Source: Verrucosispora sp. WMMD573 (GTDB taxonomy: Bacteria > Actinomycetota > Actinomycetes > Mycobacteriales > Micromonosporaceae). Taken from it: a stretch of 64,000 nt of DNA. Location: NCBI RefSeq assembly GCF_027497175.1, contig NZ_CP114901.1, forward strand, positions 124,001 to 188,000, read 5' to 3'. Shown piece by piece: positions 16,561-25,494 of this stretch (positions are counted from its first letter, which is position 1; every line of letters starts with the position of its first letter). Position numbers and translations under genes: made by a program. A model generated the notes under the pieces. The model had not been told where the DNA came from, did no database searches, and saw only the letters and a program-made list of their open reading frames with translations.

Positions 16561-17163
16561 GTGCTTGAGGCCCCATGGGTTCCCGTATTGACGATCGTAT
16601 TTCTACTCACCGGTATCGTCTGCGTCGCCGACCTCGTCGCACGCCGCCGGGCGGTCTCCCGTGACCAGCCCTTCTCCGACGCGGAACTGATCGACATCAA
16701 CCACACCGTGATGAGCGCGGCGATGATCCTCATGGTCTGGGTGATGGTGGAGGGCGCGGTCGCCTGGGCACAGATCGCGGTCTTCGCGATCCTCGCCCTC
16801 GCGCTACTGCCCGCCTACCGACGAACCCGACACACATCGGACCGCGCCGATCTGCTCAGCCACGCCGCGATGGACGCGGCGATGATCTGGATGCTCGCGG
16901 CCATGCCCACACTCATGTCCGAGATCGGCACCGGCGGCGCAGGCTCCGGACACTCCCACGGCGGCAGCGCCTCCAGCGGGCTACCCATGCCGACACCGAC
17001 CTGGGCCGACACCATCAACATCGCCTTCGTGGCACTCACCGCCGCCACCGCCCTGTGGTGGCTGTACCGCACCATGACGGCGTCCCGCCACCGGCTGCAC
17101 TCGCTCAGCTACTCCGTCATGGCCGCCGGCATGGGAACCATGCTGCTACTCATGAACGTGTGA
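16561..17163 (+). CDS. DUF5134 integral membrane protein
   Basis: The protein has 200 residues, starts at GTG 16561, and has about six hydrophobic helices (VPVLTIVFLLTGIVCVADLV, VMSAAMILMVWVMVEGA, IAVFAILALALL, AAMDAAMIWMLAAM, INIAFVALTAATALWWLY, SVMAAGMGTMLLLMNV). The conserved His/Met-rich helix pattern (NHTVMSAAM, SHAAMDAAM) and a GSGHSHGGS loop recall copper-binding DUF5134 membrane proteins. The pairing of His and Met along helices suggests metal handling, which is an inference. It is divergent from the PepSY gene. Confidence 0.75.
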   Translation: MLEAPWVPVLTIVFLLTGIVCVADLVARRRAVSRDQPFSDAELIDINHTVMSAAMILMVWVMVEGAVAWAQIAVFAILALALLPAYRRTRHTSDRADLLSHAAMDAAMIWMLAAMPTLMSEIGTGGAGSGHSHGGSASSGLPMPTPTWADTINIAFVALTAATALWWLYRTMTASRHRLHSLSYSVMAAGMGTMLLLMNV

Positions 17164-17357
17164 GGTGTCGCCTGGACTCGGCCCGCGACGACGCCGCACC
17201 GGGCTCCGTCACCGGCGAACCACTCAGTGCCGCCGAACGCAGGACTCGCGTCGGCCACTCGCGGCCGGAGCAGAAACACGAAGGTACGCCCTGCCTCCGC
17301 CGGTGATCCCGGTGGACCTTCACCTACGGCTGGAGGGCCGCAGCACCCCGCCTTCGC

Positions 17358-18578
17358 TCAGGTGACCAGGGTTCCGTCCGAGATGCTGGCCGACGGCTCG
17401 CTGCCGGGAAGGACCGCAATCGCCGACCCGAAGTCCGGAAGCAGCGCCGCGTACGCCTTTTCCAACTGGACCTGGCAGGTGGTGTAGTCCTCGGCCACCA
17501 CAATGGCATGCCCGATTCGGCCGCCGAATCGGGCCGCCGGAGCCTCCGGTGCCGTCCACAGCGACTCGACACCGTCGGGAAGCTGCGCGGGTCGGCTCGT
17601 GGGTACGGTGTCTTCGACGGTGTCACCGTGACGGAAGATGATTCCGGCGGTATGCCGCCGGGTGTGCCGCAGCCGCGGTTGTCTCCCGAGCGCCGTGTCG
17701 ACCGCCGCCGCGACCAGGTCGACGCCGGTGGCCAAGGGCACCAGCCGGGAGATCAGGTCACCACCGAGCCGGGCGTTGAGCCCGATCAACCGGGGTCCGT
17801 CGGCGGTCAACCGTACCTCGGTGTGGGTGACGCCCTCGCACAGCCCGAGCGCGGCGTGGGCGGCATCGACGGCACGGCGTACCGAGGCCAGGTGCTCGGC
17901 CTGCTGAGGAACTGAGATCAGCCGGCTGGCTGTCGCGAGTCCCGGCCCTGGTCCGGCGTGCCGGCTTCCGGCCGCGACCACGTACAACCGGCCGCTGCGT
18001 ACCACCACTGACTCGACGCTGATCTGCGGCCCGTCCAGGTACTCCTGCACCAGAGCGCCGTCGGCGCCGGCCGCCCCGGCATAGGCGCGGGCCAGATCCG
18101 CCGGGCTGCGAACCAGCCGCACCCCGGTGCCGCCGGTCCCCGAACGCGGCTTGACCACGACCGGGTACCCCAGCTCGGCGGCGGCGCGGAGGGCCTGAAC
18201 CTCGTCGGTGACCAGGACCGACTGAGCCGACGGCACCCCCGCGGCGGCCCATGCCTGGCGCAGCCGGTGCTTGTCCCGGCAGGCGCGGGCCGACGGCACG
18301 GGATGACCGGGTAGCCGCAGCGCGCTGGTGGTGGCCGCGGCGGTCTCGATCCAGTCCTCCTCCCAGGTCAGCACCGCCTCCACGGACTCTTTCCGAGCCA
18401 GTAGCAGCACGGACGTCAGGTCGTCGGCGGCGATCCGGTGTACCGAGTCGGCGTAGCGGATCTCCCACGTCGCCGGAGACTCCTGGGCGAGCACCACGTC
18501 GTGCTCGGCGGCCACTGATGCGAGCATGTGCTCGCGGTCCAGGTCACGTCCGCTACCGAGGATCAGGATCTTGGGCAT
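17358..18578 (-). CDS. ATP-grasp carboxylate-amine ligase (candidate metallophore ligase)
   Basis: The protein has 406 residues. It has a biotin-carboxylase-like N-terminal domain (MPKILILGSGRDLDREHML), then the ATP-grasp core with YPVVVKPRSGTGGTGVRLV (ATP-binding lysine and glycine loop), ALVQEYLDGPQISVES, and the metal-binding HTEVRLT...LIGLNARLGGD. Such enzymes make amide bonds from a carboxylate, an amine and ATP. It is the last gene of a minus-strand run behind two ABC half-transporters. As the cluster contains no NRPS or NIS synthetase, this is the only visible amide-forming enzyme. Its substrates are unknown. Confidence 0.8.
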   Translation of the reverse strand: MPKILILGSGRDLDREHMLASVAAEHDVVLAQESPATWEIRYADSVHRIAADDLTSVLLLARKESVEAVLTWEEDWIETAAATTSALRLPGHPVPSARACRDKHRLRQAWAAAGVPSAQSVLVTDEVQALRAAAELGYPVVVKPRSGTGGTGVRLVRSPADLARAYAGAAGADGALVQEYLDGPQISVESVVVRSGRLYVVAAGSRHAGPGPGLATASRLISVPQQAEHLASVRRAVDAAHAALGLCEGVTHTEVRLTADGPRLIGLNARLGGDLISRLVPLATGVDLVAAAVDTALGRQPRLRHTRRHTAGIIFRHGDTVEDTVPTSRPAQLPDGVESLWTAPEAPAARFGGRIGHAIVVAEDYTTCQVQLEKAYAALLPDFGSAIAVLPGSEPSASISDGTLVT

Positions 18579-18660
18579 GATGGATCCTTACGTCGCGAGA
18601 GCTTCGGGCGATGAATCGGTCTGCGCCGAATCGGCGGGCCCCGGTCACGTCGAAGAGGGC

Positions 18661-20457
18661 TCACCCTTCGAGTTGCGAGGCGAGCAGGTCGACGTACGCG
18701 CCACCGGCGGCCACGAGTTCCTCATGGGTTCCGGTCTCGATCATTCGTCCGCCGGACAGCATGACGATCCGGTCGGCCGTCCTGATGGTGGAGAGCCGAT
18801 GCGCGATGATCAATGTGGTCCTGCCGTGCCGGGCTTCGTTCATCGCCTGGTTGACCGCCTGTTCGCTCGCGGCGTCAAGGTTTGACACCGCCTCGTCCAT
18901 GACCAGGATCGGGGCGTTCTTGAGCAGGGCCCGGGCGATCGCGATCCGTTGCCGTTGACCGCCGGACATGAGCGCGCCGAGTTCGCCCGCGATGGTGTCG
19001 TAGCCGTCTGGCAGTGTCGTGATGAACTCGTGGGCCTGGGCGGCCCGCGCGGCGGCCTCGACCTCCTCGTCGGAGGCGTCAGCGCGGCCGAGACGGATGT
19101 TCTCTCGCAGACTGGTGTTGAACAGGAACGTGTCCTGCGGAACCAGCGTCATGAGGCGGCGAAGGTCCTCCTGCGGGAAGTCGCGAACGTCGTGTCCGCC
19201 CACCGAGATAGATCCAGCGGTGACGTCCCAGAACCTCAGCAGCAGGTTGGCGCAGGTCGACTTCCCTGCGCCGGAGTGCCCCACCAGGGCGACCGTATCG
19301 CCGGGGCGGATCTCGAAACTGACATCTCGTACTGCGGGGGTCAGGTCGCTGCGGTAGGCGAAGGTGACAGCGTCGAAGCGCACATGCGGCACGATCGGGC
19401 CCTCGGGCGGTTGGTTGACCAGGTCCGAGACAGGGGCGGGTGCGTCGAGCAACGTGTTGATGCGGTCCGCTGACGAGGCCACCACGGACAGCTCACGCGC
19501 GACCTCGGTCACCTTCAGCACGGGCAGCATCGCCATCGCCGCGAGCACGACGGCGACCGGGAAGAGAGCGCGGTCGAGTTCGCCCGCGACGACGAGCCAC
19601 GCGCCGAGGGTCAGCACCACGAGTATTCCCAGCAGTGCGATGGTGTCTGTGGCGGCGTACTCGATGCCGCTGCGGCGTCCGTGCGCGGACTTCGCTTCGG
19701 CCAGCCGGACGCTCTGTTTGCGCAGCAGCCCGAGTCGCTGGGAGTGTGCGCCGAAGTTCACCAGTTCACGGAGTCCCTGAAAGGTGTCGGTGTTGTCGGC
19801 ACTGATCTGGCTGAGCGAGTCGCGTAGCTCGTGTCCGTGTCGTTCGGCCTGACGCCGCAACCATGCCGGTACTGAGGCGAGAAGTACCAGCACCGGAACC
19901 AGGACGCAGGCCAGCGACCAGTGGAACCAGCCGAGTGCGACGGTGGTCGCCACGGGCACGGTCGACGCTACCGCGAGCGGACTGAGAGTGTGGGCGAAGA
20001 ACAGCTCGATCTGTTCGACGTCTGCGACCGCGGCGGAGCCGAGGTCGCCGGAACGCCGTTCGAGCATGTAGCCGGGCGAGAGCCGTTCGAAGGCGGTGTA
20101 CACCTTCGCCCGGGTGTCGGCCAGCGCGCGGAAGGCAGCGATGTGTGCGTAGGTGCTGTCGGCGATGCTCAGGACGACCAGCGGCACGATGAGGGCGCCG
20201 AGTGCGATCAGCCAGCCGGTGAGCTGGTCCAGCGGGGCTCCCGTGGCGGCTCGTGCCACCACGTAGGCGCCGATGCCGGATGAGGCGAGCAGGAGCAGTT
20301 GGTGCAGCGCGCCGGCCAGATAGGCCACCACGATGAGCCGGCGGTGCTCGCCCAGGAGGGGCATCAGGCTCCTCAGCCTGGTGACCAGCGACCGGCCGTG
20401 CCCGTCTCCCGTGTCGTGGTCGTGGTCGTGGGAATGAGTGTGGACTGTCAAGGTCAT
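18661..20457 (-). CDS. ABC half-transporter with His/Asp-rich N-terminal tail
   Basis: The protein has 598 residues. A metal-binding-like tail (HTHSHDHDHDTGDGHG, residues 6-21) is followed by a six-helix exporter-type membrane domain and an ATPase with Walker A GHSGAGKST, signature MSGGQRQR and Walker B ILVMDEAVSNLD. With the upstream partner it forms a heterodimer like YbtPQ or IrtAB, which have an exporter fold but import metal-chelates. The 4-bp overlap with that partner supports coupled translation. The His tail is unusual and points to zinc or another borderline metal as cargo (inference). Confidence 0.85.
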   Translation of the reverse strand: MTLTVHTHSHDHDHDTGDGHGRSLVTRLRSLMPLLGEHRRLIVVAYLAGALHQLLLLASSGIGAYVVARAATGAPLDQLTGWLIALGALIVPLVVLSIADSTYAHIAAFRALADTRAKVYTAFERLSPGYMLERRSGDLGSAAVADVEQIELFFAHTLSPLAVASTVPVATTVALGWFHWSLACVLVPVLVLLASVPAWLRRQAERHGHELRDSLSQISADNTDTFQGLRELVNFGAHSQRLGLLRKQSVRLAEAKSAHGRRSGIEYAATDTIALLGILVVLTLGAWLVVAGELDRALFPVAVVLAAMAMLPVLKVTEVARELSVVASSADRINTLLDAPAPVSDLVNQPPEGPIVPHVRFDAVTFAYRSDLTPAVRDVSFEIRPGDTVALVGHSGAGKSTCANLLLRFWDVTAGSISVGGHDVRDFPQEDLRRLMTLVPQDTFLFNTSLRENIRLGRADASDEEVEAAARAAQAHEFITTLPDGYDTIAGELGALMSGGQRQRIAIARALLKNAPILVMDEAVSNLDAASEQAVNQAMNEARHGRTTLIIAHRLSTIRTADRIVMLSGGRMIETGTHEELVAAGGAYVDLLASQLEG

Positions 20458-22190
20458 GCGAGCGCACCAGCCTGGGTAGCGACGAGTTCGGCGTAAAGGC
20501 CCTTGCGTGCCACCAGGTCGGGGTGGCTGCCGAATTCGACCACCCTGCCGGACTCCATCACCACGATCCGGTCGGCGCCGCGCACGGTGGACAGCCGGTG
20601 CGCGATGATGATCGTCGTCCGACCGAGGGTCAGGTCACCGAGAGCCTGGGTGATCTCCGCTTCATTGGCGGCGTCGATACTCGATGTCGGCTCGTCGAGC
20701 ACGAGCACGGGAGCGTCCTTGAGAAGCGCACGCGCGATCGCGATGCGCTGCCGCTCGCCGCCGGACAGTTTCAGGCCGCGTTCGCCGACGACGGTGTCGA
20801 GGCCCCGGGGCAGGCGGGTGATGAAGTCGGCGGCCTGGGCAGCGGTCACCGCACGTCGGATCTCCTCGTCGGTGGCGTCGGGTCTGGCCAGGAGCAGGTT
20901 GTCGCGAACGGTGCCGTGGAACAGGTAGGTGTCCTGTGAGACCACGCCGATCATCGATCGCAGGTTACGCAGGGGTAGCTCACGGATGTCGCGATCATTG
21001 ATGCGGATGGATCCTGCGTCGGTGTCGAAGTAGCGCATGAGCAACCCGATGATGGTGCTCTTACCCGCTCCCGAGCGTCCCACGATGGCCACCCGTTCGC
21101 CCGGCGTTATGACCAGGTTGAACCCGTCCAGTGCCGGCGCCCGCCGGGTCGGGTAACAGAATCGGAGATCGCGGAACTCCAGGCCCGGAGGATCGCAGGG
21201 CAGTTCCGGTGCCGTGGTTGCCGTGTCTTTCACCACCGGTTCCAGATTCAGCACGTCGGCGACCGCGCGGCCGGCTGGGATGGCGTAGTAGGCCGAGTGG
21301 TAGGCCGCCTCCAGTTCGGTCATGGGCCGGAACGTCTCGCGGGTGAGCATCAGAATCGTGAACAAGCCCGCGACGCTCACCGAGCCGGTGGCAGCGTGCC
21401 AGGCGCCCAGGCCCACCGCGGCCGTGGTGCCGATCGGGACCATCAACGCGCCGATACTGGACGTGCCGCACCAGGCCACCATCAGCCCGATGGAGTCACG
21501 GCAGAACGCCTCCCCGCGTTCGATCAACTCTCGACCACGCCGGCCGCTGGCATTGAATGCCTTCAGTGTCGCCATCCCCTGAACAGCGTCCAGACTCTCC
21601 GAGTACATGCTTCGGTAGGAGACCGTCCAGCGGCTGCCACGTTCCCTGATCGACTTCTCTCCGGCCAGCTTGGACAACGGGGCAAGCAGCGCACACGCCA
21701 GCACGACCAGACCCACTACCGGGTCCACCGCTATCACGTACGTCGCAGCGAGACAGGAGCCCAGCACCGACGCCAGCACCGTCGGGACGAACCGACTCAG
21801 CAGCGGATCGAGCAACTCCACGGAGTCCACGAGCGTCGACTGCAGGTCACCGGTACGCATCCGCTGCGCCTGCCCGGGACCGATCTCCATCAACTTCAGG
21901 GTCAGTCCTTCACGCACCGCCTCCTTGACCCGGGCCGACACCCGCGGCGCCCACGAGTCCCGCACCACGATCAGCGCGATCCGCAGCACCTGCAGCACGC
22001 CGATCACCACCAGCGGCGTCGCCAGGCCGGCGATGTCGGCCGACGAGAAGACCGTGGACAGTAGGTCCGCGATCATCAGGCCTTGGCCGACATAGGTCGC
22101 CGTCACCAGCAACATCAGCCCGACCAGGCCGGCGATCTCCACCCATGACCGCGGACGCAGGCCAAGGAACAACTTCACGGTCGACCACAC
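20454..22190 (-). CDS. ABC half-transporter (YbtPQ/IrtAB-like), partner subunit
   Basis: The protein has 578 residues and starts at GTG 22190, with GGAGG at good spacing. A six-helix membrane domain (VEIAGLVGLMLLVTATYVGQGLMI...) precedes an ATPase with Walker A GRSGAGKST, signature LSGGERQR and Walker B VLVLDEPTSSID. It overlaps the following half-transporter by 4 bp. A perfect inverted repeat (22267-22285) lies 77 bp upstream, marking a promoter between it and the SbnA-like gene. Whether the pair exports the ligand or imports its metal complex is open. Confidence 0.85.
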   Translation of the reverse strand: MWSTVKLFLGLRPRSWVEIAGLVGLMLLVTATYVGQGLMIADLLSTVFSSADIAGLATPLVVIGVLQVLRIALIVVRDSWAPRVSARVKEAVREGLTLKLMEIGPGQAQRMRTGDLQSTLVDSVELLDPLLSRFVPTVLASVLGSCLAATYVIAVDPVVGLVVLACALLAPLSKLAGEKSIRERGSRWTVSYRSMYSESLDAVQGMATLKAFNASGRRGRELIERGEAFCRDSIGLMVAWCGTSSIGALMVPIGTTAAVGLGAWHAATGSVSVAGLFTILMLTRETFRPMTELEAAYHSAYYAIPAGRAVADVLNLEPVVKDTATTAPELPCDPPGLEFRDLRFCYPTRRAPALDGFNLVITPGERVAIVGRSGAGKSTIIGLLMRYFDTDAGSIRINDRDIRELPLRNLRSMIGVVSQDTYLFHGTVRDNLLLARPDATDEEIRRAVTAAQAADFITRLPRGLDTVVGERGLKLSGGERQRIAIARALLKDAPVLVLDEPTSSIDAANEAEITQALGDLTLGRTTIIIAHRLSTVRGADRIVVMESGRVVEFGSHPDLVARKGLYAELVATQAGALA

Positions 22191-22266
22191 GCCGACACCT
22201 CCACACTGACGAGATCACCGACCGCAGGAAACCGGCCATCGTGAGCCAGCCCCTACCGTCGCTTAC

Positions 22267-22285
22267 GATAACGGGAACCGTTATC
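22267..22285. promoter_or_regulatory. Perfect palindromic operator, probable Zur site
   Basis: GATAACGGGAACCGTTATC consists of two exact 8-bp arms with a 3-bp spacer. It lies in the 122-bp gap upstream of the ABC half-transporter pair. The GATAACGG half is shared with the site at 31771 in front of the zinc-independent L28 gene and is close to the sites at 32317, 38256 and 39645. Confidence 0.65.
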
Positions 22286-22312
22286 TCTTCGGACGACAAG
22301 CCACCCTTTTGG

Positions 22313-23341
22313 TTAGTGCACCTGCTCGGGTGTCTGTCCGGCTCGTTCGGCCGGGGCGCGACGCAGCATCGATGCGAGCCGGTCGACGACCCGCGCGTCA
22401 AACAAGCCGTTGGCCGCCATCCACTCGTCGTTGAAGACAGTGTCGAGGTACTTCTCACCACCGTCGCAAACCAGTGCGACGATGGTGGTCTCCGGTCCTA
22501 CGCTCTGCGCACGCTCCAGCGCCTTGTAGACCACGCCTCCCGCCGAGCCGCCCACGAGGATGCCGAAATTCCGGGCCAGGTAACGGCAGGTCTCGAAGGC
22601 CTCCGAGTCGCTGACCTTGATCCCCTCGTCGATCATGCGGTAGTCGAGGGTGTCACAGATCTCCGACACCACCGGCGTCCCGGTGCCTGACTGGTGGTAC
22701 GGAGCCTCCTCCCCGCCGAAATTCACGGAGCCCACCGGCTCGACACCGACGATCCGCAGTTCCGGGATGCGTTCCCGCAGGACACGACCGGTGCCGCAGA
22801 GCGACCCCCCGGTGCCGACAGCCCCATACAGGTAGTGAATGTCCTCGCCCAGATCGTCGTACAGTTCGCGGGCGAGCGGCCGGTATCCGTTCGGGTTTCC
22901 CGGATTACTGTCCTGCGAGGTGCAATACGCGCCTTGCTCGGCCGCGAGCCGCCGAGCCGTGGCGTACCGCTCGGCGGTGGCCAGTCCGTTGTCGTCTCCA
23001 CCGACGTTCAGCAGCTCGGCGCCGTAGGCGAGCATCCCGCGCAGCTTGTCGACACTGGAATGGTTGTCCACCACGGCGGTGAACTTGTAGCCGCGTTCAG
23101 CGGCGATGAGCGCGAGGCCGATCCCGGTGTTGCCGGAGGTGGCCTCGACCAGCCACCCGCCGGGGCCGAGCAGCCCCTGCTCCTCGGCCTCGTCCACCAT
23201 ATTTCTGGCCATCCGGATCTTGGCGGTACCGGTGGGGTTGTACTGCTCCATCTTGAGCAGGACGGTTCCCGCCCCACCCGGCACCGACAGTCTGAGCAGC
23301 GGCGTCCGCCCGATCAGATCGGATACCTTGTCCCTGATCAT
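22313..23341 (-). CDS. sbnA: SbnA-like PLP enzyme (diaminopropionate synthesis)
   Basis: The protein has 342 residues of fold type II (cysteine synthase-like). It has IGRTPLLRLSV at the start, the likely PLP lysine in NPTGTAKIRMA, EATSGNTGIGLALIAAERGY, and the phosphate loop GAVGTGGSLCGTGRVL. SbnA joins O-phosphoserine and glutamate to N-(2-amino-2-carboxyethyl)-glutamate, the precursor that SbnB splits into L-2,3-diaminopropionate. The SbnB-like gene is two genes upstream in the same overlapping run, which favours this reading over a housekeeping cysteine synthase. Confidence 0.85.
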   Translation of the reverse strand: MIRDKVSDLIGRTPLLRLSVPGGAGTVLLKMEQYNPTGTAKIRMARNMVDEAEEQGLLGPGGWLVEATSGNTGIGLALIAAERGYKFTAVVDNHSSVDKLRGMLAYGAELLNVGGDDNGLATAERYATARRLAAEQGAYCTSQDSNPGNPNGYRPLARELYDDLGEDIHYLYGAVGTGGSLCGTGRVLRERIPELRIVGVEPVGSVNFGGEEAPYHQSGTGTPVVSEICDTLDYRMIDEGIKVSDSEAFETCRYLARNFGILVGGSAGGVVYKALERAQSVGPETTIVALVCDGGEKYLDTVFNDEWMAANGLFDARVVDRLASMLRRAPAERAGQTPEQVH

Positions 23342-24492
23342 TGCTCACCCTTCGCACAGATTCGCATCAGACAACGCACAAAGACGTCGTTGTCCTCGGG
23401 AAGCGACAATGAGGCTCGGATAAAGTTCTCGTACCCCGGCTCACGCCAGGCCTTGACGACGATCCCGACGCGGTGCAACTCCTGTGCCACCCAGTCCGAG
23501 CGGCAGCCCGTGTCGATGAACACGAAGTTGGCCGACGACGGTGCTACGCGGAAGCCCGCCTCGCGCAACCCGTCCGTGACCCGAGCGATCTCGAGGCCGG
23601 TCCGGCGGACGGTCTCCGCCAGGTGCGCGTGGTCACCCAGCGCGGCGATGGCCGCGTCCTGAGCCAGCTGGTTGACGTTGTAGGGTGCGCGAACCCGGTC
23701 CAGTGCCTGGACCAGGGCGGTGTCGGAAGCGACGCCGTATCCCACCCGGACACCCGCCAGGCCGTACGCCTTGGAGAAGGTGCGCAGGACGATCCACGGC
23801 CGGTGCTGCTCGCGCAGCAGCGCCAGCCCGTCGGGATAGCCCGGGTCGGGCCGGGCGAACTCGCAGTACGCCTCGTCGAGCACCAGCAGAGCCGACTCCG
23901 GGGTCTCGGCCACGAGGTGCGCCAACTCGCCGACGTTGAGCATCGCGCCGGTCGGATTGCAGGGATTGGCGAGGAAGACCAGTTTCGGGCCCGCGGCCAG
24001 CGCGTCACGCCAGGCGGACGGGTCGAACCCGAACTCCTCGGTGACCGGGACTTTCTCGACCCGGGCGCCCACCATGCGGGGAAAGATCTCGTGCAGGCTG
24101 AAGCCCGGTGCCTGAGTGGTCACGAGGTCGCCCGGATCGAGTACCGCCTGGCACAGCAACTCCAGGATGTTCTCCGAACCGTTGCCGAGGACGACGCGCT
24201 CGGCAGGTACCGCCAGGCGCTCCCCGACAGCCTCCGCCAACCGTCTTCCCGTGGGGTCGGGATAGCGGGAGACGCCGCTGGCCAAACGTCCGCGTACCGC
24301 TTCGGCCACCGCCGGGGAGGAGCCGAACGGGCTTTCGTTGTTGGACAGCTTGATCACGCGGGCGGCGCCGCTGAGGGCGGCCACCGCATCCGGGTCGGCG
24401 CCGGGGTCGTAGGCGGGCAGGCCCGCCACCACCCGGCGCACCACGGATGCCGAGGTCGTCGCCGCGACGGCACCGGCCTCGACCGCGCTCAC
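23338..24492 (-). CDS. HisC-like class I/II aminotransferase
   Basis: The protein has 384 residues of fold type I PLP aminotransferase: VIKLSNNESPFGSSPAV, GNGSENILELLCQAVL, NPCNPTGAML, and the Schiff-base lysine in TFSKAYGLAGVRVGYG. It is closest in style to histidinol-phosphate aminotransferases. It overlaps SbnB- and SbnA-like genes by 4 bp on both sides, so it belongs to the diaminopropionate pathway operon, not to histidine synthesis. It may convert an amino acid to an oxo acid, or the reverse, to supply a second building block. The substrate is unknown. Confidence 0.82.
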   Translation of the reverse strand: MSAVEAGAVAATTSASVVRRVVAGLPAYDPGADPDAVAALSGAARVIKLSNNESPFGSSPAVAEAVRGRLASGVSRYPDPTGRRLAEAVGERLAVPAERVVLGNGSENILELLCQAVLDPGDLVTTQAPGFSLHEIFPRMVGARVEKVPVTEEFGFDPSAWRDALAAGPKLVFLANPCNPTGAMLNVGELAHLVAETPESALLVLDEAYCEFARPDPGYPDGLALLREQHRPWIVLRTFSKAYGLAGVRVGYGVASDTALVQALDRVRAPYNVNQLAQDAAIAALGDHAHLAETVRRTGLEIARVTDGLREAGFRVAPSSANFVFIDTGCRSDWVAQELHRVGIVVKAWREPGYENFIRASLSLPEDNDVFVRCLMRICAKGEQ

Positions 24493-25466
24493 CAGAAATC
24501 GACCCGCTGGCCACGCCCGGCCGCCAGCGCGAGGTCGGCGATGTACCGGCCCAGCGCGGCGTCGGTGACCGCCATCCCGCTGTTGTAGGCGAAGACCACA
24601 TCGCCGGGATCACGTCGGGCCGGTGTCCGGCCGAGCAGGATGTCGGGCAGTTCGCCGTCGATCGGGGGCAGGCTCCCGTCCGGGCCTCGCAGTTTGCCGC
24701 AGGTGACCTGCATCTGCGTGATGTCGGTGGCGATCCGGTAGTCGGCGCCGTGGAACACGTCGTGGACGCCGTAGCCGAGCAGGACGGAGATCGATCCGGG
24801 CTTGACCCAGTCGCGCTGGACCACCTTCGTCACGGACAGACCGGAGGCGCCGATCAGGATGTCCGCTTCGCCAGCGGCTTTCTGGAGGTCGTCCACGATC
24901 TCCACCTCGCGACCGTCGACACTGTTCTGAACGGCCCGTAGACCGTCGGCATAGGTGCCGCTCACCTGCAACCGCTCCAGATTCGGAAGCGCCGCGACCA
25001 GCATCGGCAGGGCCATCTGCCCCTGCACGCCGGTGCCGATGACCAGGGCGGTGCGGGCGTCCGGGCAGGCCGCACGGGCGAACAACGCGCTGCTGGCCGA
25101 CGACCGCAACGGCCCCAGTTTCACCACGTCCATCAGTGCGATGGGCATCCCAGTGGTGTCGTCGGCGATGAAGATGAACGAGTGGAATCGGTAGTCATCG
25201 CGGCGGCGGCTCGGGTCGAACTCGTAGACGGCCTTGAAACACACGGTGTCGCTGCCGCCGTCCCGGGCCACCATCGAGTAGCTGAGCGAGTGGTCGTCCG
25301 GGTCCTCGATCACCGTCTTGACCGGGTTGTTCGACCCGCTCTCCCGCAGAGCGCGGTAGGCGCCCTCGACGACCTCAAGCACCTGCCGATAGTCGAAGTT
25401 CAACCCTTCCTGCTCCGACTGCGGCAACAACCACAGCTGTCCGGGGGCGGCGTAGCTCTGTGACAT
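24489..25466 (-). CDS. sbnB: SbnB-like dehydrogenase (diaminopropionate synthesis)
   Basis: The protein has 325 residues of the ornithine cyclodeaminase/mu-crystallin family, with LWLLPQSEQEGLNFDY near the start and the NAD-binding ALVIGTGVQGQMALPML. SbnB oxidatively hydrolyses the SbnA product to L-2,3-diaminopropionate plus 2-oxoglutarate. The start at ATG 25466, preceded by GAAGGAGAAA, is preferred over an ATG at 25532 that would run into the upstream gene. The 4-bp overlap with the aminotransferase supports an operon. Confidence 0.87.
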   Translation of the reverse strand: MSQSYAAPGQLWLLPQSEQEGLNFDYRQVLEVVEGAYRALRESGSNNPVKTVIEDPDDHSLSYSMVARDGGSDTVCFKAVYEFDPSRRRDDYRFHSFIFIADDTTGMPIALMDVVKLGPLRSSASSALFARAACPDARTALVIGTGVQGQMALPMLVAALPNLERLQVSGTYADGLRAVQNSVDGREVEIVDDLQKAAGEADILIGASGLSVTKVVQRDWVKPGSISVLLGYGVHDVFHGADYRIATDITQMQVTCGKLRGPDGSLPPIDGELPDILLGRTPARRDPGDVVFAYNSGMAVTDAALGRYIADLALAAGRGQRVDFW

Positions 25467-25494
25467 GGGAGTTTCTCCTTCGTGTCGAGACTGC

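Noticed and set aside
22313..23341. Housekeeping cysteine synthase
   Set aside because: The overlap with an SbnB-like operon, the transporters and zinc-type operators make a diaminopropionate role more likely. No cysteine-pathway genes are nearby.
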